In this document: positions 8,913 through 16,867 of the stretch, in pieces
How positions within the stretch are numbered: the stretch's first letter is position 1
Layout of the letters: each line of letters opens with the position of its first letter
Assembly: GCF_041549525.1 (NCBI RefSeq)
Contig: NZ_CP157456.1
Span: 1,178,001-1,242,000 of the forward strand
DNA from: Paenarthrobacter aurescens
GTDB taxonomy: Bacteria > Actinomycetota > Actinomycetes > Actinomycetales > Micrococcaceae
DNA length: 64,000 bases
Reading direction: 5' to 3'
Notes under the pieces: generated by a model
Databases searched by the model: none
Told to the model about the DNA's origin: nothing
What the model saw: the letters and a program-made list of their open reading frames with translations, nothing else
Program-made: the position numbers and the translations under genes

Positions 8913-9286
8913 GCGCTTGGCGTCCCTATGACGGCCACATCATTCCCGCGTTCTATGAGCGGTTCGAGAAACGTTGGGGGAGAGGGACGGCACCTTTCCT
9001 GGACCCCGAAGTCCACGAACAACCCATGCCCCGCGCTCAATGGATCAACCCGGACACCGGCGCTGCCGTGGCCGTGGTTCCCATCTGGACCGACGATCCC
9101 GAGCACCGCTCTTTCGGCGTTTTCTACCTCCCGCCGGCCGGGGATATCTGGATGCTTCGCCCAGGACCAACGACGTTCCTGGAGCCCAGCGGGGGAGCCA
9201 GCCGCGAGCAGGTCACTCTCCGCAACGATGCCTTCAAGAAGGCCGTCAACCACGCCAAGGAGTTCATTTACGGGCCGCAGCTTTAG
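8909..9286 (+). CDS. Conserved-looking hypothetical protein coupled to the J-domain gene
   Basis: A 125-residue soluble protein without signal peptide or membrane segment, rich in aromatic residues and proline (ERFEKRWGRGTAPFLDP, VFYLPPAGDIWMLRPGP). I do not recognise the family. The ATGA overlap with the J-domain gene implies co-translation, so a role linked to Hsp70/Hsp20 stress handling is possible but unproven. Confidence 0.6.
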   Translation: MSAWRPYDGHIIPAFYERFEKRWGRGTAPFLDPEVHEQPMPRAQWINPDTGAAVAVVPIWTDDPEHRSFGVFYLPPAGDIWMLRPGPTTFLEPSGGASREQVTLRNDAFKKAVNHAKEFIYGPQL

Positions 9287-9680
9287 GGGGCGTGCTTTCC
9301 TCAACCAGGGGTGAGCTCTCGGCTCTAAGTGGGCACCAAAGTGCCGAGAAGTCGCCCCTCGGCGAGGGGCGTGAAGCGCAAAAGAAGGCTGGTGCAGCCT
9401 GCGGAACGAATCCCAGGCGGCTGCACCAGCGGCTAGTACGACTTTCTGTTATTAGTTGTGACACCGATTCATTGGCCGCTCCTAGTTCCCGGCTTCGATT
9501 GTTTCCGGGTCTTGCAAAGTCTGCACAGGGCGGGGAAGAGCAGAAGTGGCGGTTGAGGGCTCCATCCCCGGGAGAACACCTCCCATTTTACGGCGGCCCT
9601 TGGGAAAAAGCGCTGGAATTCGCGGTATTTCAGGGGAGCCTCCCGGGCGGGCGGGGCGCCCCGTGGCACGATAGATCACG
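9287..9680. other. 394-nt intergenic region with three hairpins
   Basis: No credible gene. It holds: TCTCGGC/GCCGAGA (9317-9323 with 9343-9349) and the mutually exclusive GGCAC/GTGCC (9332-9336 with 9341-9345); CGCCCCTC/GAGGGGCG (9353-9371, 3-nt loop); and a perfect 12-bp stem GCTGGTGCAGCC/GGCTGCACCAGC (9388-9399 with 9419-9430). The last two probably terminate the stress operon. The remaining 250 nt up to the DUF6350 start contain no signal I can name. Confidence 0.55.
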
Positions 9681-11012
9681 ATGAAACTGCGCGCTGATCA
9701 GACCGGAAACCGTGGCCTCCCCATGCCCCTTTGGCTGCAGGGTGGTTTGGAAGCGGCTCAGGCAGCGTTCATTTCCGCCATTGTTGTGATCCTCCCGCTG
9801 GTGGGAGTGTGGGCAACGGACGGGTTCCAGGACCGGAACGTGGACTCCTTGGCACGGCTGGGCGGCCAGGCTTGGCTGCTGATCCACGGTGTCCCCCTGG
9901 AGCTGGCACAGGTCAACATCGGCACCGCGGCCCAACCAGGTTCCGGTTTGTTGTCCCTCTTTCCCCTTGGCCTGACGCTCATCCCGTTCCTGCTCTCATG
10001 GCGCGCAGGCCGCAGGCTCGCCCGGGCGTCCTACACGGACCAGCTGTGGCAGGCCTTCTTTGGTGCGTTTGTGGTGTACGCGGCGTTCGGGACTGCCACC
10101 GGATTCATTTGCCGGACACCGGAAGTCGGCATCAATCTTTGGTTTGCCATGACCATTCCGCTGATCTCCTTTGGCCTGGGCATGATTGTTGGTGCCCGGC
10201 GTGAGGCAGGCTCGTGGAGCCGGCTGATCGGCGTCGACGCCGTGGCGTGGCTTGCTAAGACCAGCCAGCATTCCCGCTGGGCCGGCTCCTACGTGGGCTC
10301 GGCTCTGAAGGCCGGCTTCGTGGCCACCATGGCTTCGGTCTGCCTGGCAGCATTGCTCCTGGCCGTCACCATCGTGTGGCACTGGACGGACATTATTGCC
10401 GTCTACGAGGGACTGAAAGCCGGCGCCATGGGCGGTGCCGTGCTCACCATCGCACAGCTCGGCTACCTGCCCAACCTCGTCATTTTCGCCCTGTCGTGGT
10501 CCACAGGGGCCGGCTTCTCGCTGGGTGTCGGCTCAACAGCGGGTCCGCTGGGCACCGCCGTCGGACCTCTTCCTGCCCTTCCCGTCCTTGGTGCCCTTCC
10601 CGCGGGACAGCTCGAATTCGGGGTCATGGCCCTTGCACTGCCGGTTGTCGCGGGGATCCTGGCGGGTTGGTGGTTCCTGCGCGAAGGCGAGAACCATTTT
10701 GACGAGTGGCTCTCCATCAAGATCAAAGCCCGTTGGTTCACGGCCGCCGTTTCCACCCTGTTCCTGGGCGCACTCATCGGCTCCGTTGCCGGGCTGCTCG
10801 GCGGTGCCCTTGCATGGATCGCCCGCGGTTCAGCGGGCGTTGGGCGGCTCACGGAAATCGGACCCCACCCGTTGTGGATGGCAGTATGGCTGGCCGCCGA
10901 AGTGGGCATCGGCGTCGTGATTGGCTACGCAGTGGGGCCGTGGCTGGAACGCAGCCAGAAGCAGCGCGAGGCGAACCTCGACGAAGCAGCGTACGACGAC
11001 GAACACGCCTGA
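9681..11012 (+). CDS. DUF6350-type polytopic membrane protein
   Basis: It has 443 residues with roughly ten transmembrane helices and a charged cytosolic C-terminus (ERSQKQREANLDEAAYDDEHA). Size, topology and position next to purN are those of the actinobacterial DUF6350 family, whose function is not established to my knowledge. Recognisable internal features are FPLGLTLIPFLLSWRAGRRL and the Gly/Pro-rich FSLGVGSTAGPLGTAVGPLP between helices. It may be transcribed towards purN, with a small gene on the other strand between them. Confidence 0.75.
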   Translation: MKLRADQTGNRGLPMPLWLQGGLEAAQAAFISAIVVILPLVGVWATDGFQDRNVDSLARLGGQAWLLIHGVPLELAQVNIGTAAQPGSGLLSLFPLGLTLIPFLLSWRAGRRLARASYTDQLWQAFFGAFVVYAAFGTATGFICRTPEVGINLWFAMTIPLISFGLGMIVGARREAGSWSRLIGVDAVAWLAKTSQHSRWAGSYVGSALKAGFVATMASVCLAALLLAVTIVWHWTDIIAVYEGLKAGAMGGAVLTIAQLGYLPNLVIFALSWSTGAGFSLGVGSTAGPLGTAVGPLPALPVLGALPAGQLEFGVMALALPVVAGILAGWWFLREGENHFDEWLSIKIKARWFTAAVSTLFLGALIGSVAGLLGGALAWIARGSAGVGRLTEIGPHPLWMAVWLAAEVGIGVVIGYAVGPWLERSQKQREANLDEAAYDDEHA

Positions 11013-11043
11013 GTGGGTCCGCTCGGCTAACGCCGGGGCGAGC

Positions 11044-11466
11044 CTACCGCAACGGCCCCGGCATGGAGTTCTCCAGCTGCGTGAGGCACTGCGTCTTGGC
11101 AGATTCCGTGAGCGCGCTGCGTGAGCAGTCCTGGTACGTGCTGACCTGATTGAAGAAAAGCGTCGACGTCAGGATCAGCAGGCACATCACAGCCGTGACA
11201 ACCAGGCCCGAAATTGTCCCGAACAGCATCAGCCTGGGGTGCTTGTGCTTCAGCGTCCGGACCAACACCACAATGCCCAGCACCAACGCGGCAAGCGTCA
11301 GGATGGCGCTCAACCACACGTAGTTCACATTCAGCGAGAAAACGAAGAACGCGCCCAAAGCCGCCAAAAGGAAGGCGCGGAAGAGGTTCTGGCTCACGCC
11401 AAGGGCAGACTTCTCTGCCTCGGAGCGGGGTTGTTGGTTCGGCTTGGAACCGACGTCGGGATTCAT
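11044..11466 (-). CDS. Small membrane protein, unknown function
   Basis: A 140-residue protein: a hydrophilic N-terminus of about 30 residues, three predicted transmembrane helices (FLLAALGAFFVFSL; LSAILTLAALVLGIVVLV; MLFGTISGLVVTAVMCLLIL), and an extracytoplasmic tail with two cysteines (YQDCSRSALTE, TQCLTQLENSM) that could form a disulfide. I do not recognise the family; it resembles DUF4190-like small membrane proteins in layout. The ATG at 11466 is preferred over the earlier start at 11493. It lies divergently 38 nt from purN. Confidence 0.6.
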   Translation of the reverse strand: MNPDVGSKPNQQPRSEAEKSALGVSQNLFRAFLLAALGAFFVFSLNVNYVWLSAILTLAALVLGIVVLVRTLKHKHPRLMLFGTISGLVVTAVMCLLILTSTLFFNQVSTYQDCSRSALTESAKTQCLTQLENSMPGPLR

Positions 11467-11504
11467 GTTTTCCAGCCTACGCGAGCCGCCCATAAGCTAG
11501 TGCA

Positions 11505-12074
11505 ATGCGCATTGTTGTCCTCGTCTCCGGTACCGGTTCAAATCTTCAGGCAGTCATCGACGCCGTGAAGTCGGGTGAACTGGATGTCGAGATCGCCGCT
11601 GTGGGCGCCGACCGGCCCGATACCTACGGTGTTGAGCGCTCCGACGAAGCCGGGATTGAGACGTTCGTGGTCAACTTCAACTCGTTCGATACCCGTGCCG
11701 AGTGGGATACCGCCCTGCGCGACAAAGTCCTGTCCTACCAGCCGGACGTGGTGGTTTCCTCAGGCTTCATGAGGATCGTCAGTGCCGACTTCATCGACGC
11801 TTTCGGCGGCAAATACGTCAACACGCACCCAGCCCTGCTGCCGTCGTTCCCGGGCGCCCACGGAGTGCGCGACGCAATCGCCTACGGCGTGAAGGTCACT
11901 GGGTGCACCGTTCACTGGGCCGACGCCGGCGTGGACACGGGCCCCATCATCGCCCAGGAAGCGGTGACAGTTCTCCCTGAGGACTCGGAAGAATCCCTGC
12001 ACGAGCGCATCAAGGTAGTGGAGCGCCGCCTCCTGGTTCAAACGCTCGCTGACCTGGCTGCCGGCCCCGCCTAG
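11505..12074 (+). CDS. purN: Phosphoribosylglycinamide formyltransferase
   Basis: A 189-residue cytosolic enzyme of purine synthesis that transfers formyl from 10-formyl-tetrahydrofolate to GAR. The N-terminal phosphate loop VLVSGTGSNLQAVIDA, the catalytic Asn/His in KYVNTHPALLPSFPGAHG and the essential Asp in HWADAGVDTGPI are all present. Length is typical. In many actinobacteria purN is followed directly by purH; here about 4.8 kb of other genes separate them. It ends 8 nt from the stop of the convergent MFS gene. Confidence 0.95.
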   Translation: MRIVVLVSGTGSNLQAVIDAVKSGELDVEIAAVGADRPDTYGVERSDEAGIETFVVNFNSFDTRAEWDTALRDKVLSYQPDVVVSSGFMRIVSADFIDAFGGKYVNTHPALLPSFPGAHGVRDAIAYGVKVTGCTVHWADAGVDTGPIIAQEAVTVLPEDSEESLHERIKVVERRLLVQTLADLAAGPA

Positions 12075-12082
12075 GGGCCGGA

Positions 12083-13435
12083 TCAGGAGAGGACGCGCTG
12101 CTTCGTCTCCGGGGCGAAGAACGCCATCCACAGCACGGACAGCAGCACCAGCCCGCCAGCCATGGCGAACGACTGCGCCAAGCCGAACTCCGGCCAGAAG
12201 AACGAGGCGAACACCAAGGGGCCGAAGCCTGCGCCGATGCGGGAGAACGTAGAGGCCCAGCCGAAGCCGGAGCCACGAAGTTCCGTTGGGTACAGCTCGG
12301 ACACATACGCATACAGAACCGGAATGGCCACCTGGACCACAAAGCCGAACACCAGCAGCCAGAACACGGCAGCCGACGGCACATCCACCACGAACGCCAC
12401 AATCACCAGCGTCAGCGCGGACAACGGACCGGTGATGGCCAGGATCCACTTACGCCCAACACGCTCCACCAGCAGGGCGGCAACAACGACGCCCAAAAGT
12501 CCGACCGCGGCCATGCTCGCCGTGGTGACAAACGCCTTGTACTCCTCGAACCCGGCGCCGATGAGAATGCGGGGCATCCAAGTGAGCGACAAGTAATAGA
12601 CCAGCAGGATGCTGAAGAACAACGCCCAGGCCGCTGTGGTGATCTTCCAGTTGAACTGCCAGATCCCACGCAACTGCGCCCAGGCACTGCCGGGGGAGAG
12701 ACGCGGCGCGGCCTGGGGTTCAGGCAAGCTATACGCCCGCGCCTCGGCGCCGGTTGCCTTCACCAAACCATCAATCACGGCAGCCGCCTCAGTGCGACGA
12801 CCCGCACGAATCAGGAACAGCGGAGACTCCGGAACGGAACGCCGCACCCAAAACACCAGCAACGCCGGCAGCACCATGATCAGCATGGTGAGCCGCCAAT
12901 CGCCAAAGGCCGCCACAAGCCCGGCGGAGACAAAGCCGCAGAGCGCGGCACCAATGGGCCACCACCCATCCATGGCCGTGAGCACCTTGCCCCGTTGCTT
13001 CCGGGGCGTGAACTCACCCACCAGCGCGTAATCCACGGGGATGCAGCCGCCCAAGCCAAAGCCGGCCATGAAGCGGAAAAGGCAGAACCACACAATGTCC
13101 GGGGCGAAGGCACCCAGAACCGTGAAGATGCTGAAAATCAGGAGGGTGGCTGTGAATGCCTTTTTGCGGCCGATGGTGTCCGCAATGGTGCCCCACGCAA
13201 ACGCGCCCACGGCCATGCCAATAAGGTTGGCCGTGCCGATCCATGCAGCGTCAGCCGGCTGCAAAGACCAGTGCTTGGACAGTAGCGGTATCAGGATGCC
13301 GTTGAGTGTCACATCCCAGGCGTCGAACATGAACCCGAGCCCGCCGATCAGGAAAATCCGCCCCTGGACCTTCCACCGCCATGGCAGTTCCTGCACCACT
13401 TGTTCGCCGCTGGGCACGGCTGTGTATGTATTCAT
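12083..13435 (-). CDS. MFS transporter, last gene of a nagK-murQ operon
   Basis: It has 450 residues and 12 predicted helices. Features of the sugar/organic-acid porter branch are GFMFDAWDVTLNGILIPLL in TM1, GTIADTIGRKKAF in loop 2-3, RFMAGFGLGGCIPVDYALVG in TM4 and the PESPLFLIRAGR motif before the central loop. GGAGG lies 4 nt before the ATG at 13435. Its stop faces that of purN. Position 51 nt downstream of murQ suggests it imports an amino sugar such as MurNAc or a muropeptide-derived sugar; that substrate is inferred only from context. Confidence 0.82.
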   Translation of the reverse strand: MNTYTAVPSGEQVVQELPWRWKVQGRIFLIGGLGFMFDAWDVTLNGILIPLLSKHWSLQPADAAWIGTANLIGMAVGAFAWGTIADTIGRKKAFTATLLIFSIFTVLGAFAPDIVWFCLFRFMAGFGLGGCIPVDYALVGEFTPRKQRGKVLTAMDGWWPIGAALCGFVSAGLVAAFGDWRLTMLIMVLPALLVFWVRRSVPESPLFLIRAGRRTEAAAVIDGLVKATGAEARAYSLPEPQAAPRLSPGSAWAQLRGIWQFNWKITTAAWALFFSILLVYYLSLTWMPRILIGAGFEEYKAFVTTASMAAVGLLGVVVAALLVERVGRKWILAITGPLSALTLVIVAFVVDVPSAAVFWLLVFGFVVQVAIPVLYAYVSELYPTELRGSGFGWASTFSRIGAGFGPLVFASFFWPEFGLAQSFAMAGGLVLLSVLWMAFFAPETKQRVLS

Positions 13436-13486
13436 TTGCCCTCCTGCATGCAACTTTATGCGCTGGGGCCCACGCTGCAGGACGCG

Positions 13487-14437
13487 TTACTTCCGGTTCT
13501 CGATTGCCCTTCGCAGGAAACCGCCGGCTTCTTCCAAAGCACCCTTGGCCTGACCTGCCTCGATGCCCGTCAGGAGTACCAAAATGGCCGCTTTCACCGA
13601 ACCGCCAACAGAGTCCAGAGCCGCCGCAGCCTCCTGGGCCGAAACCCCGGTGGCGTGCTGAACCGTGCGCTGCGAGCGGGCCAGCAATTTCTCGTTGGTG
13701 GCACGCAGATCCACCATGAGGTTTCCGTACGTCTTGCCGAGCTTCACCATCACCAAAGTGCTGATCATGTTCAGGACAAGTTTCTGCGCCGTGCCCGAGT
13801 TCAGCCGGGTGGAGCCCGCAATGAACTCCGGACCCACAACAACCTCAATGGCGGCAACGGCCAGATGGCTCACGGCCGAACCCTTGTTGCACGCCAGCGA
13901 CGCCGTAAAAGCTCCCCGCTTGCGGGCTTCCTCCAGGGCACCGATCACGTACGGCGTCCTGCCCGAGGCCGTAATGCCCACGACGGCGTCGGCTTCGGTC
14001 ACGTTCACGTCGTGCAGGTCCCGCGCGCCGGCAGTTGCATTGTCCTCGGCATACTCCACCGGCTGCTGGATCGCTTTGGTGCCGCCCGCGATCAGCCCGA
14101 CGACGAGTCCCGGCGGGGTACCGAACGTCGGCGGGCACTCGCTCGCATCCAGCACACCGAGCCGCCCGGCCGTTCCCGCTCCCACATACAAAAGGCGGCC
14201 ACCGCGCTGGAGTCGCTCCGCAACGGCGTCGACCGTTTGAACAATCGCCGGACTGGCGGCCGCAACGGCGGCGTGTACTCCTGCACTGTGGGCGAGCATC
14301 GCTGCGACGAGTTCTTCAGTGCCAAGGATGTCCAGGTTTTCCAGGCCCTCGGCTGTGGCCTCGGTCTGCAGTCCGGCCAGTTCCGTGCGCAGGCCCGCTA
14401 GGTTGTCGGCGTTAGTCGGGCCAGTTTGTTCCGTCAC
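13487..14437 (-). CDS. murQ: N-acetylmuramic acid 6-phosphate etherase
   Basis: A 316-residue SIS-domain lyase that removes the lactyl ether from MurNAc-6-phosphate to give GlcNAc-6-phosphate in cell-wall recycling. Diagnostic stretches are ENLDILGTEELVAAM, LLYVGAGTAGRLGVLDASEC followed by PPTF, the phosphosugar loop GITASGRTPYVIGAL, and LNSGTAQKLVLNMISTLVM. The GTG at 14437 has AAAGG 10 nt upstream, giving a 26-nt overlap with the kinase gene before it. Together with kinase and transporter it forms an operon for MurNAc/GlcNAc salvage. No MurR-type regulator is adjacent. Confidence 0.93.
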   Translation of the reverse strand: MTEQTGPTNADNLAGLRTELAGLQTEATAEGLENLDILGTEELVAAMLAHSAGVHAAVAAASPAIVQTVDAVAERLQRGGRLLYVGAGTAGRLGVLDASECPPTFGTPPGLVVGLIAGGTKAIQQPVEYAEDNATAGARDLHDVNVTEADAVVGITASGRTPYVIGALEEARKRGAFTASLACNKGSAVSHLAVAAIEVVVGPEFIAGSTRLNSGTAQKLVLNMISTLVMVKLGKTYGNLMVDLRATNEKLLARSQRTVQHATGVSAQEAAAALDSVGGSVKAAILVLLTGIEAGQAKGALEEAGGFLRRAIENRK

Positions 14438-15359
14438 GATGGATGTACCTTTCCTGGATGAGCCCGCGGCGCGTCGCAGCGAGGGCAGCACCATCCAAGC
14501 CATCGCCCAGCGGCGCCACCACCTCAATCCCAGCCGAAGCGAGGGACTTCCGCAAGAGCGACGCGAAGAAGTCCGAGCCCACCACACCGCCCAGAAGCGC
14601 CACGCGAGGGCTGCTGCCGTTGTCCCCGCCCGACGCGAGCTTCACCGTATGGGTCAGAATGCGGCACGCCTCGCTGACGATGTCATGTGCGACGGCGTCA
14701 CCCGCCTCCGCGGCGTGCAGAACCAGCGGCGCGAACCGGGCCATTGCCCGGTAGGGGTTCTCGTTTGCCGCGAGCCAACCCGGAAGCATTTCGGGCGACT
14801 CAACCAGAGCGCCAGCAGCAGCGGAGAGGGACGTGGCCGGGCCGCCGTCGTGCGCTTCAAGAACTGCCTGAAGACCCTGCTGGCCAATCCACCGCCCGCT
14901 GCCGCGATCGCCCAAATAGGGACCCCAACCGTCGGCGCGGTGCAGATTGCCCGCTTCGTCAAAGCGGAACGCCACGGCGCCTGTGCCAACAATGAGGGCG
15001 GTTCCGGGGGCGCCCTGAAGTGCTCCAAGCTGGGCGGCCGTGGCATCAGAGAGGACGGCTGCGGGCACGCTGAATCTTTGGGACAACATGGTGGCCAGCT
15101 CCTGCGACTTTTCCGCGGACGCCTCAACCCCTGCCACAGCCGCGCCAACGCCGGTGATCCCGCTCATCGGAAGGCCGGGCGGAAGGAGGCTCACAGTTTC
15201 GAGGAGGAGTTCGAACGCGAGGGTGGGCCCGTTGTCCACGTGCACCCCGGGGAAACCGTGCTGGTCCGCGGCGCCCAGCAACTCCGTACCGCTGCGCAGC
15301 TCCACGCGGCAACGGCTCTTCCCAACATCGGCAACAAGAACAACCTCGGTGGCTTCCAT
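14412..15359 (-). CDS. N-acetylglucosamine/N-acetylmuramic acid kinase, BadF/BadG ATPase family
   Basis: A 315-residue ASKHA-fold sugar kinase. The phosphate-1 motif is VLVADVGKSRCRVEL, the phosphate-2 region GTALIVGTGAVAFRFDEAGN, and the typical kinase turn GWGPYLGDRGSGRWIGQQGL follows; an adenosine-site glycine stretch ALLGGVVGSDFF lies near the end. By family and by coupling to murQ it should phosphorylate GlcNAc or MurNAc at C6 on entry. The first gene of the operon, it starts only 13 nt from the first palindromic repeat (15373-15434), so the repeat lies in its promoter or leader. Confidence 0.85.
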   Translation of the reverse strand: MEATEVVLVADVGKSRCRVELRSGTELLGAADQHGFPGVHVDNGPTLAFELLLETVSLLPPGLPMSGITGVGAAVAGVEASAEKSQELATMLSQRFSVPAAVLSDATAAQLGALQGAPGTALIVGTGAVAFRFDEAGNLHRADGWGPYLGDRGSGRWIGQQGLQAVLEAHDGGPATSLSAAAGALVESPEMLPGWLAANENPYRAMARFAPLVLHAAEAGDAVAHDIVSEACRILTHTVKLASGGDNGSSPRVALLGGVVGSDFFASLLRKSLASAGIEVVAPLGDGLDGAALAATRRGLIQERYIHRDGTNWPD

Positions 15360-15372
15360 GGATCAACCCTAT

Positions 15373-15434
15373 GTTGCGGGGCCCGTTCTGCGTGGTTGGT
15401 TGGTGGTTTAGCGCGCAGAGCGGGCCCCGCAACG
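15373..15434 (+). repeat. Palindromic repeat, copy A
   Basis: A 62-nt imperfect palindrome. The left arm (15373-15392) matches the reverse complement of the right arm CGCAGAGCGGGCCCCGCAAC at 19 of 20 positions, the best pairing of the seven copies found in this window. It sits between the kinase start codon and copy B. Confidence 0.9.
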
Positions 15435-15447
15435 GATCCGGCAATGC

Positions 15448-15507
15448 GTTGTGGGGCCTGATGTGCGCCTTTTGAGCCAGGAATGGCGCGCAGAGCGGGC
15501 CCCGCAA
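15448..15507 (+). repeat. Palindromic repeat, copy B
   Basis: Same element and orientation as copy A, 13 nt further on. The right arm CGCAGAGCGGGCCCCGCAA is kept intact, while the left arm (GTTGTGGGGCCTGATGTGCG) carries several substitutions. It ends 90 nt before the DUF559 gene. Confidence 0.9.
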
Positions 15508-15596
15508 GTCTTGTGGAGGAGTAGTCAGGTGGGCCTCCGGGGGCCGATTCTGTGGATAACCGAATGCGAGCCATCGTTTCCCGCAAGCATGGACCC

Positions 15597-16526
15597 ATGC
15601 GGAAGATCACCCCTTTGCCAATGGACATCAACCCACAAGGCTTCCTTGTAACCGACGCGTACGCTTCCGGCGTTCCACGGTGGCGGCTCCAAACCAAAGA
15701 ACTCGTGACGCCGAGTCGGGGCATTCGTATCGCCGCGACGAACGAACGCGACCTCGAACTGCTCGCGCGGCTGCACACGGCAGTCACTCCGCGCTGCGCA
15801 ATCAGTCACGTCACGGCAGCACTGTTATGGTCCATGCCGCTGCCCATTTACCTCCAGGACGAGGGCAAGAGCGGGCCAATCCATGTAACCCGACGGCAAG
15901 AGATCGGCAGGGTGAAGCGTCGCGGAGTGATAGGACATCGGGCTCCGCTGCTTGCCCGGGACGTTCGCGTGGTGAACGGGGTTCGACTGACATCGCCGGA
16001 ATGGACATGGGTGGATCTGGCCAGACACATGGGAAGGTCGTCCCTCGTGGCAGCTGGCGATTCTTTGCTGTCCAGGGAAAATCCCTTGTCCTCGATCGAA
16101 GCCATCCATGAAGTTATTGATCGGCGTCCCAAGGTCAAGGGAATCAGAATGGCCCGGGAAGTTCTGACGTTGCTGAGGACGGGCGTCGATTCCCCTCAAG
16201 AGTCAAGGCTGCGTCTGAAAATCGTCGACGCCGGACTGCCGGAGCCAGAAATTACCGCACCGATCTTCGACGAGCACGGGAGTTACATATCCACCCCTGA
16301 TCTCCAGTACAAGGAGTACAAAATTGCCATGGAGTATGAGGGTGATCATCACCGCTCGGACCCGGTGCAATGGGGCAAGGACATCGAACGCGACGATCGG
16401 CTTCGCGCCTTGGGGTGGATCGTTCTGAAATTTTCCGATGTCCAGATGAAAGGCGGGTGGGCCAACGCGGAACGGAAGGTGCGCGATGCGTTGGTGTCGC
16501 GCAGGTGGCGAGGGCCGTCGTCGTAG
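15597..16526 (+). CDS. DUF559-type (Vsr-like) nuclease-fold protein with AbiEi-like N-terminus
   Basis: It has 309 residues. The N-terminal ~200 residues resemble the winged-helix/AbiEi-type region common in actinobacterial proteins of this layout ([44 protein letters not shown]). The C-terminal ~110 residues are a DUF559 or very-short-patch-repair-like PD-(D/E)XK fold, with E in [16 protein letters not shown], then [19 protein letters not shown] and a terminal [11 protein letters not shown]. No partner toxin gene is adjacent. It is bracketed by palindromic repeats on both sides and breaks the purN-purH neighbourhood. Starts at 15552 (GTG) and 15564 (ATG) are possible; 15597 fits the family's usual beginning. 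Activity as a nuclease is unproven. Confidence 0.72.
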   Translation: MRKITPLPMDINPQGFLVTDAYASGVPRWRLQTKELVTPSRGIRIAATNERDLELLARLHTAVTPRCAISHVTAALLWSMPLPIYLQDEGKSGPIHVTRRQEIGRVKRRGVIGHRAPLLARDVRVVNGVRLTSPEWTWVDLARHMGRSSLVAAGDSLLSRENPLSSIEAIHEVIDRRPKVKGIRMAREVLTLLRTGVDSPQESRLRLKIVDAGLPEPEITAPIFDEHGSYISTPDLQYKEYKIAMEYEGDHHRSDPVQWGKDIERDDRLRALGWIVLKFSDVQMKGGWANAERKVRDALVSRRWRGPSS

Positions 16527-16867
16527 TTTCTCGTCTGCCGAGTTGTGGGGCCTGGTGTGCGGCCTTCGTGCCGGGAGTGGGACGCAGAGTGGGCCTCGCA
16601 ACGCAGGAGCCACCAACTTGTGGGGCCGGGTGTGCGGCCTTGGCGCCGGGGAAGGCACGCAGAGTGGGCCCCGCAACGGAGGGGGGCAACGTGTGGGGCC
16701 GGGTGTGCGGCCTTGGCGCCCGGAATGGCGCGCAGAGTGGGCCCCGCAACGGAGGAGCAGCCAAAAGACGCAAAACGGGGCCAACCACGAAACGCGATAA
16801 ACTCTCCGTATCCCACCACCCGCGATACCACCCCGCGACATCTACGCGAACTAAGACGGAGACTTTT
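16527..16867 (+). repeat. 341-nt gap holding tandem palindromic repeats, copies C, D and E
   Basis: Three 62-nt copies of the palindromic element at 16542-16603, 16617-16678 and 16690-16751, starting 75 and 73 nt apart, all in the same orientation as copies A and B. Right arms are nearly identical (CGCAGAGTGGGCCYCGCAACG); left arms read TTGTGGGGCC or GTGTGGGGCC then KGGTGTGCGGCCTT. D and E are closest to each other. The remaining ~115 nt before purH contain its leader and the ribosome site CGGAG; I see no riboswitch. Confidence 0.9.

Noticed and set aside
11505..11560. tRNA T-loop-like sequence GGTTCAAATC
   Set aside because: It is inside the purN phosphate-loop codons and no cloverleaf can be drawn around it.
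15597..16526. Type IV toxin-antitoxin pair based on an AbiEi-like N-terminus
   Set aside because: No AbiEii-type nucleotidyltransferase gene is adjacent, and the protein continues into a DUF559 domain, so a TA label is not supported.
16542..16751. Three regularly spaced repeats resembling a short CRISPR array
   Set aside because: The units are 62-nt palindromes with only 11-13 nt between them, similar copies lie far away as singles, and there are no spacers or cas genes.
16752..16867. Purine riboswitch upstream of purH
   Set aside because: No three-way-junction consensus or conserved loops; the leader is short and unstructured after the repeats.
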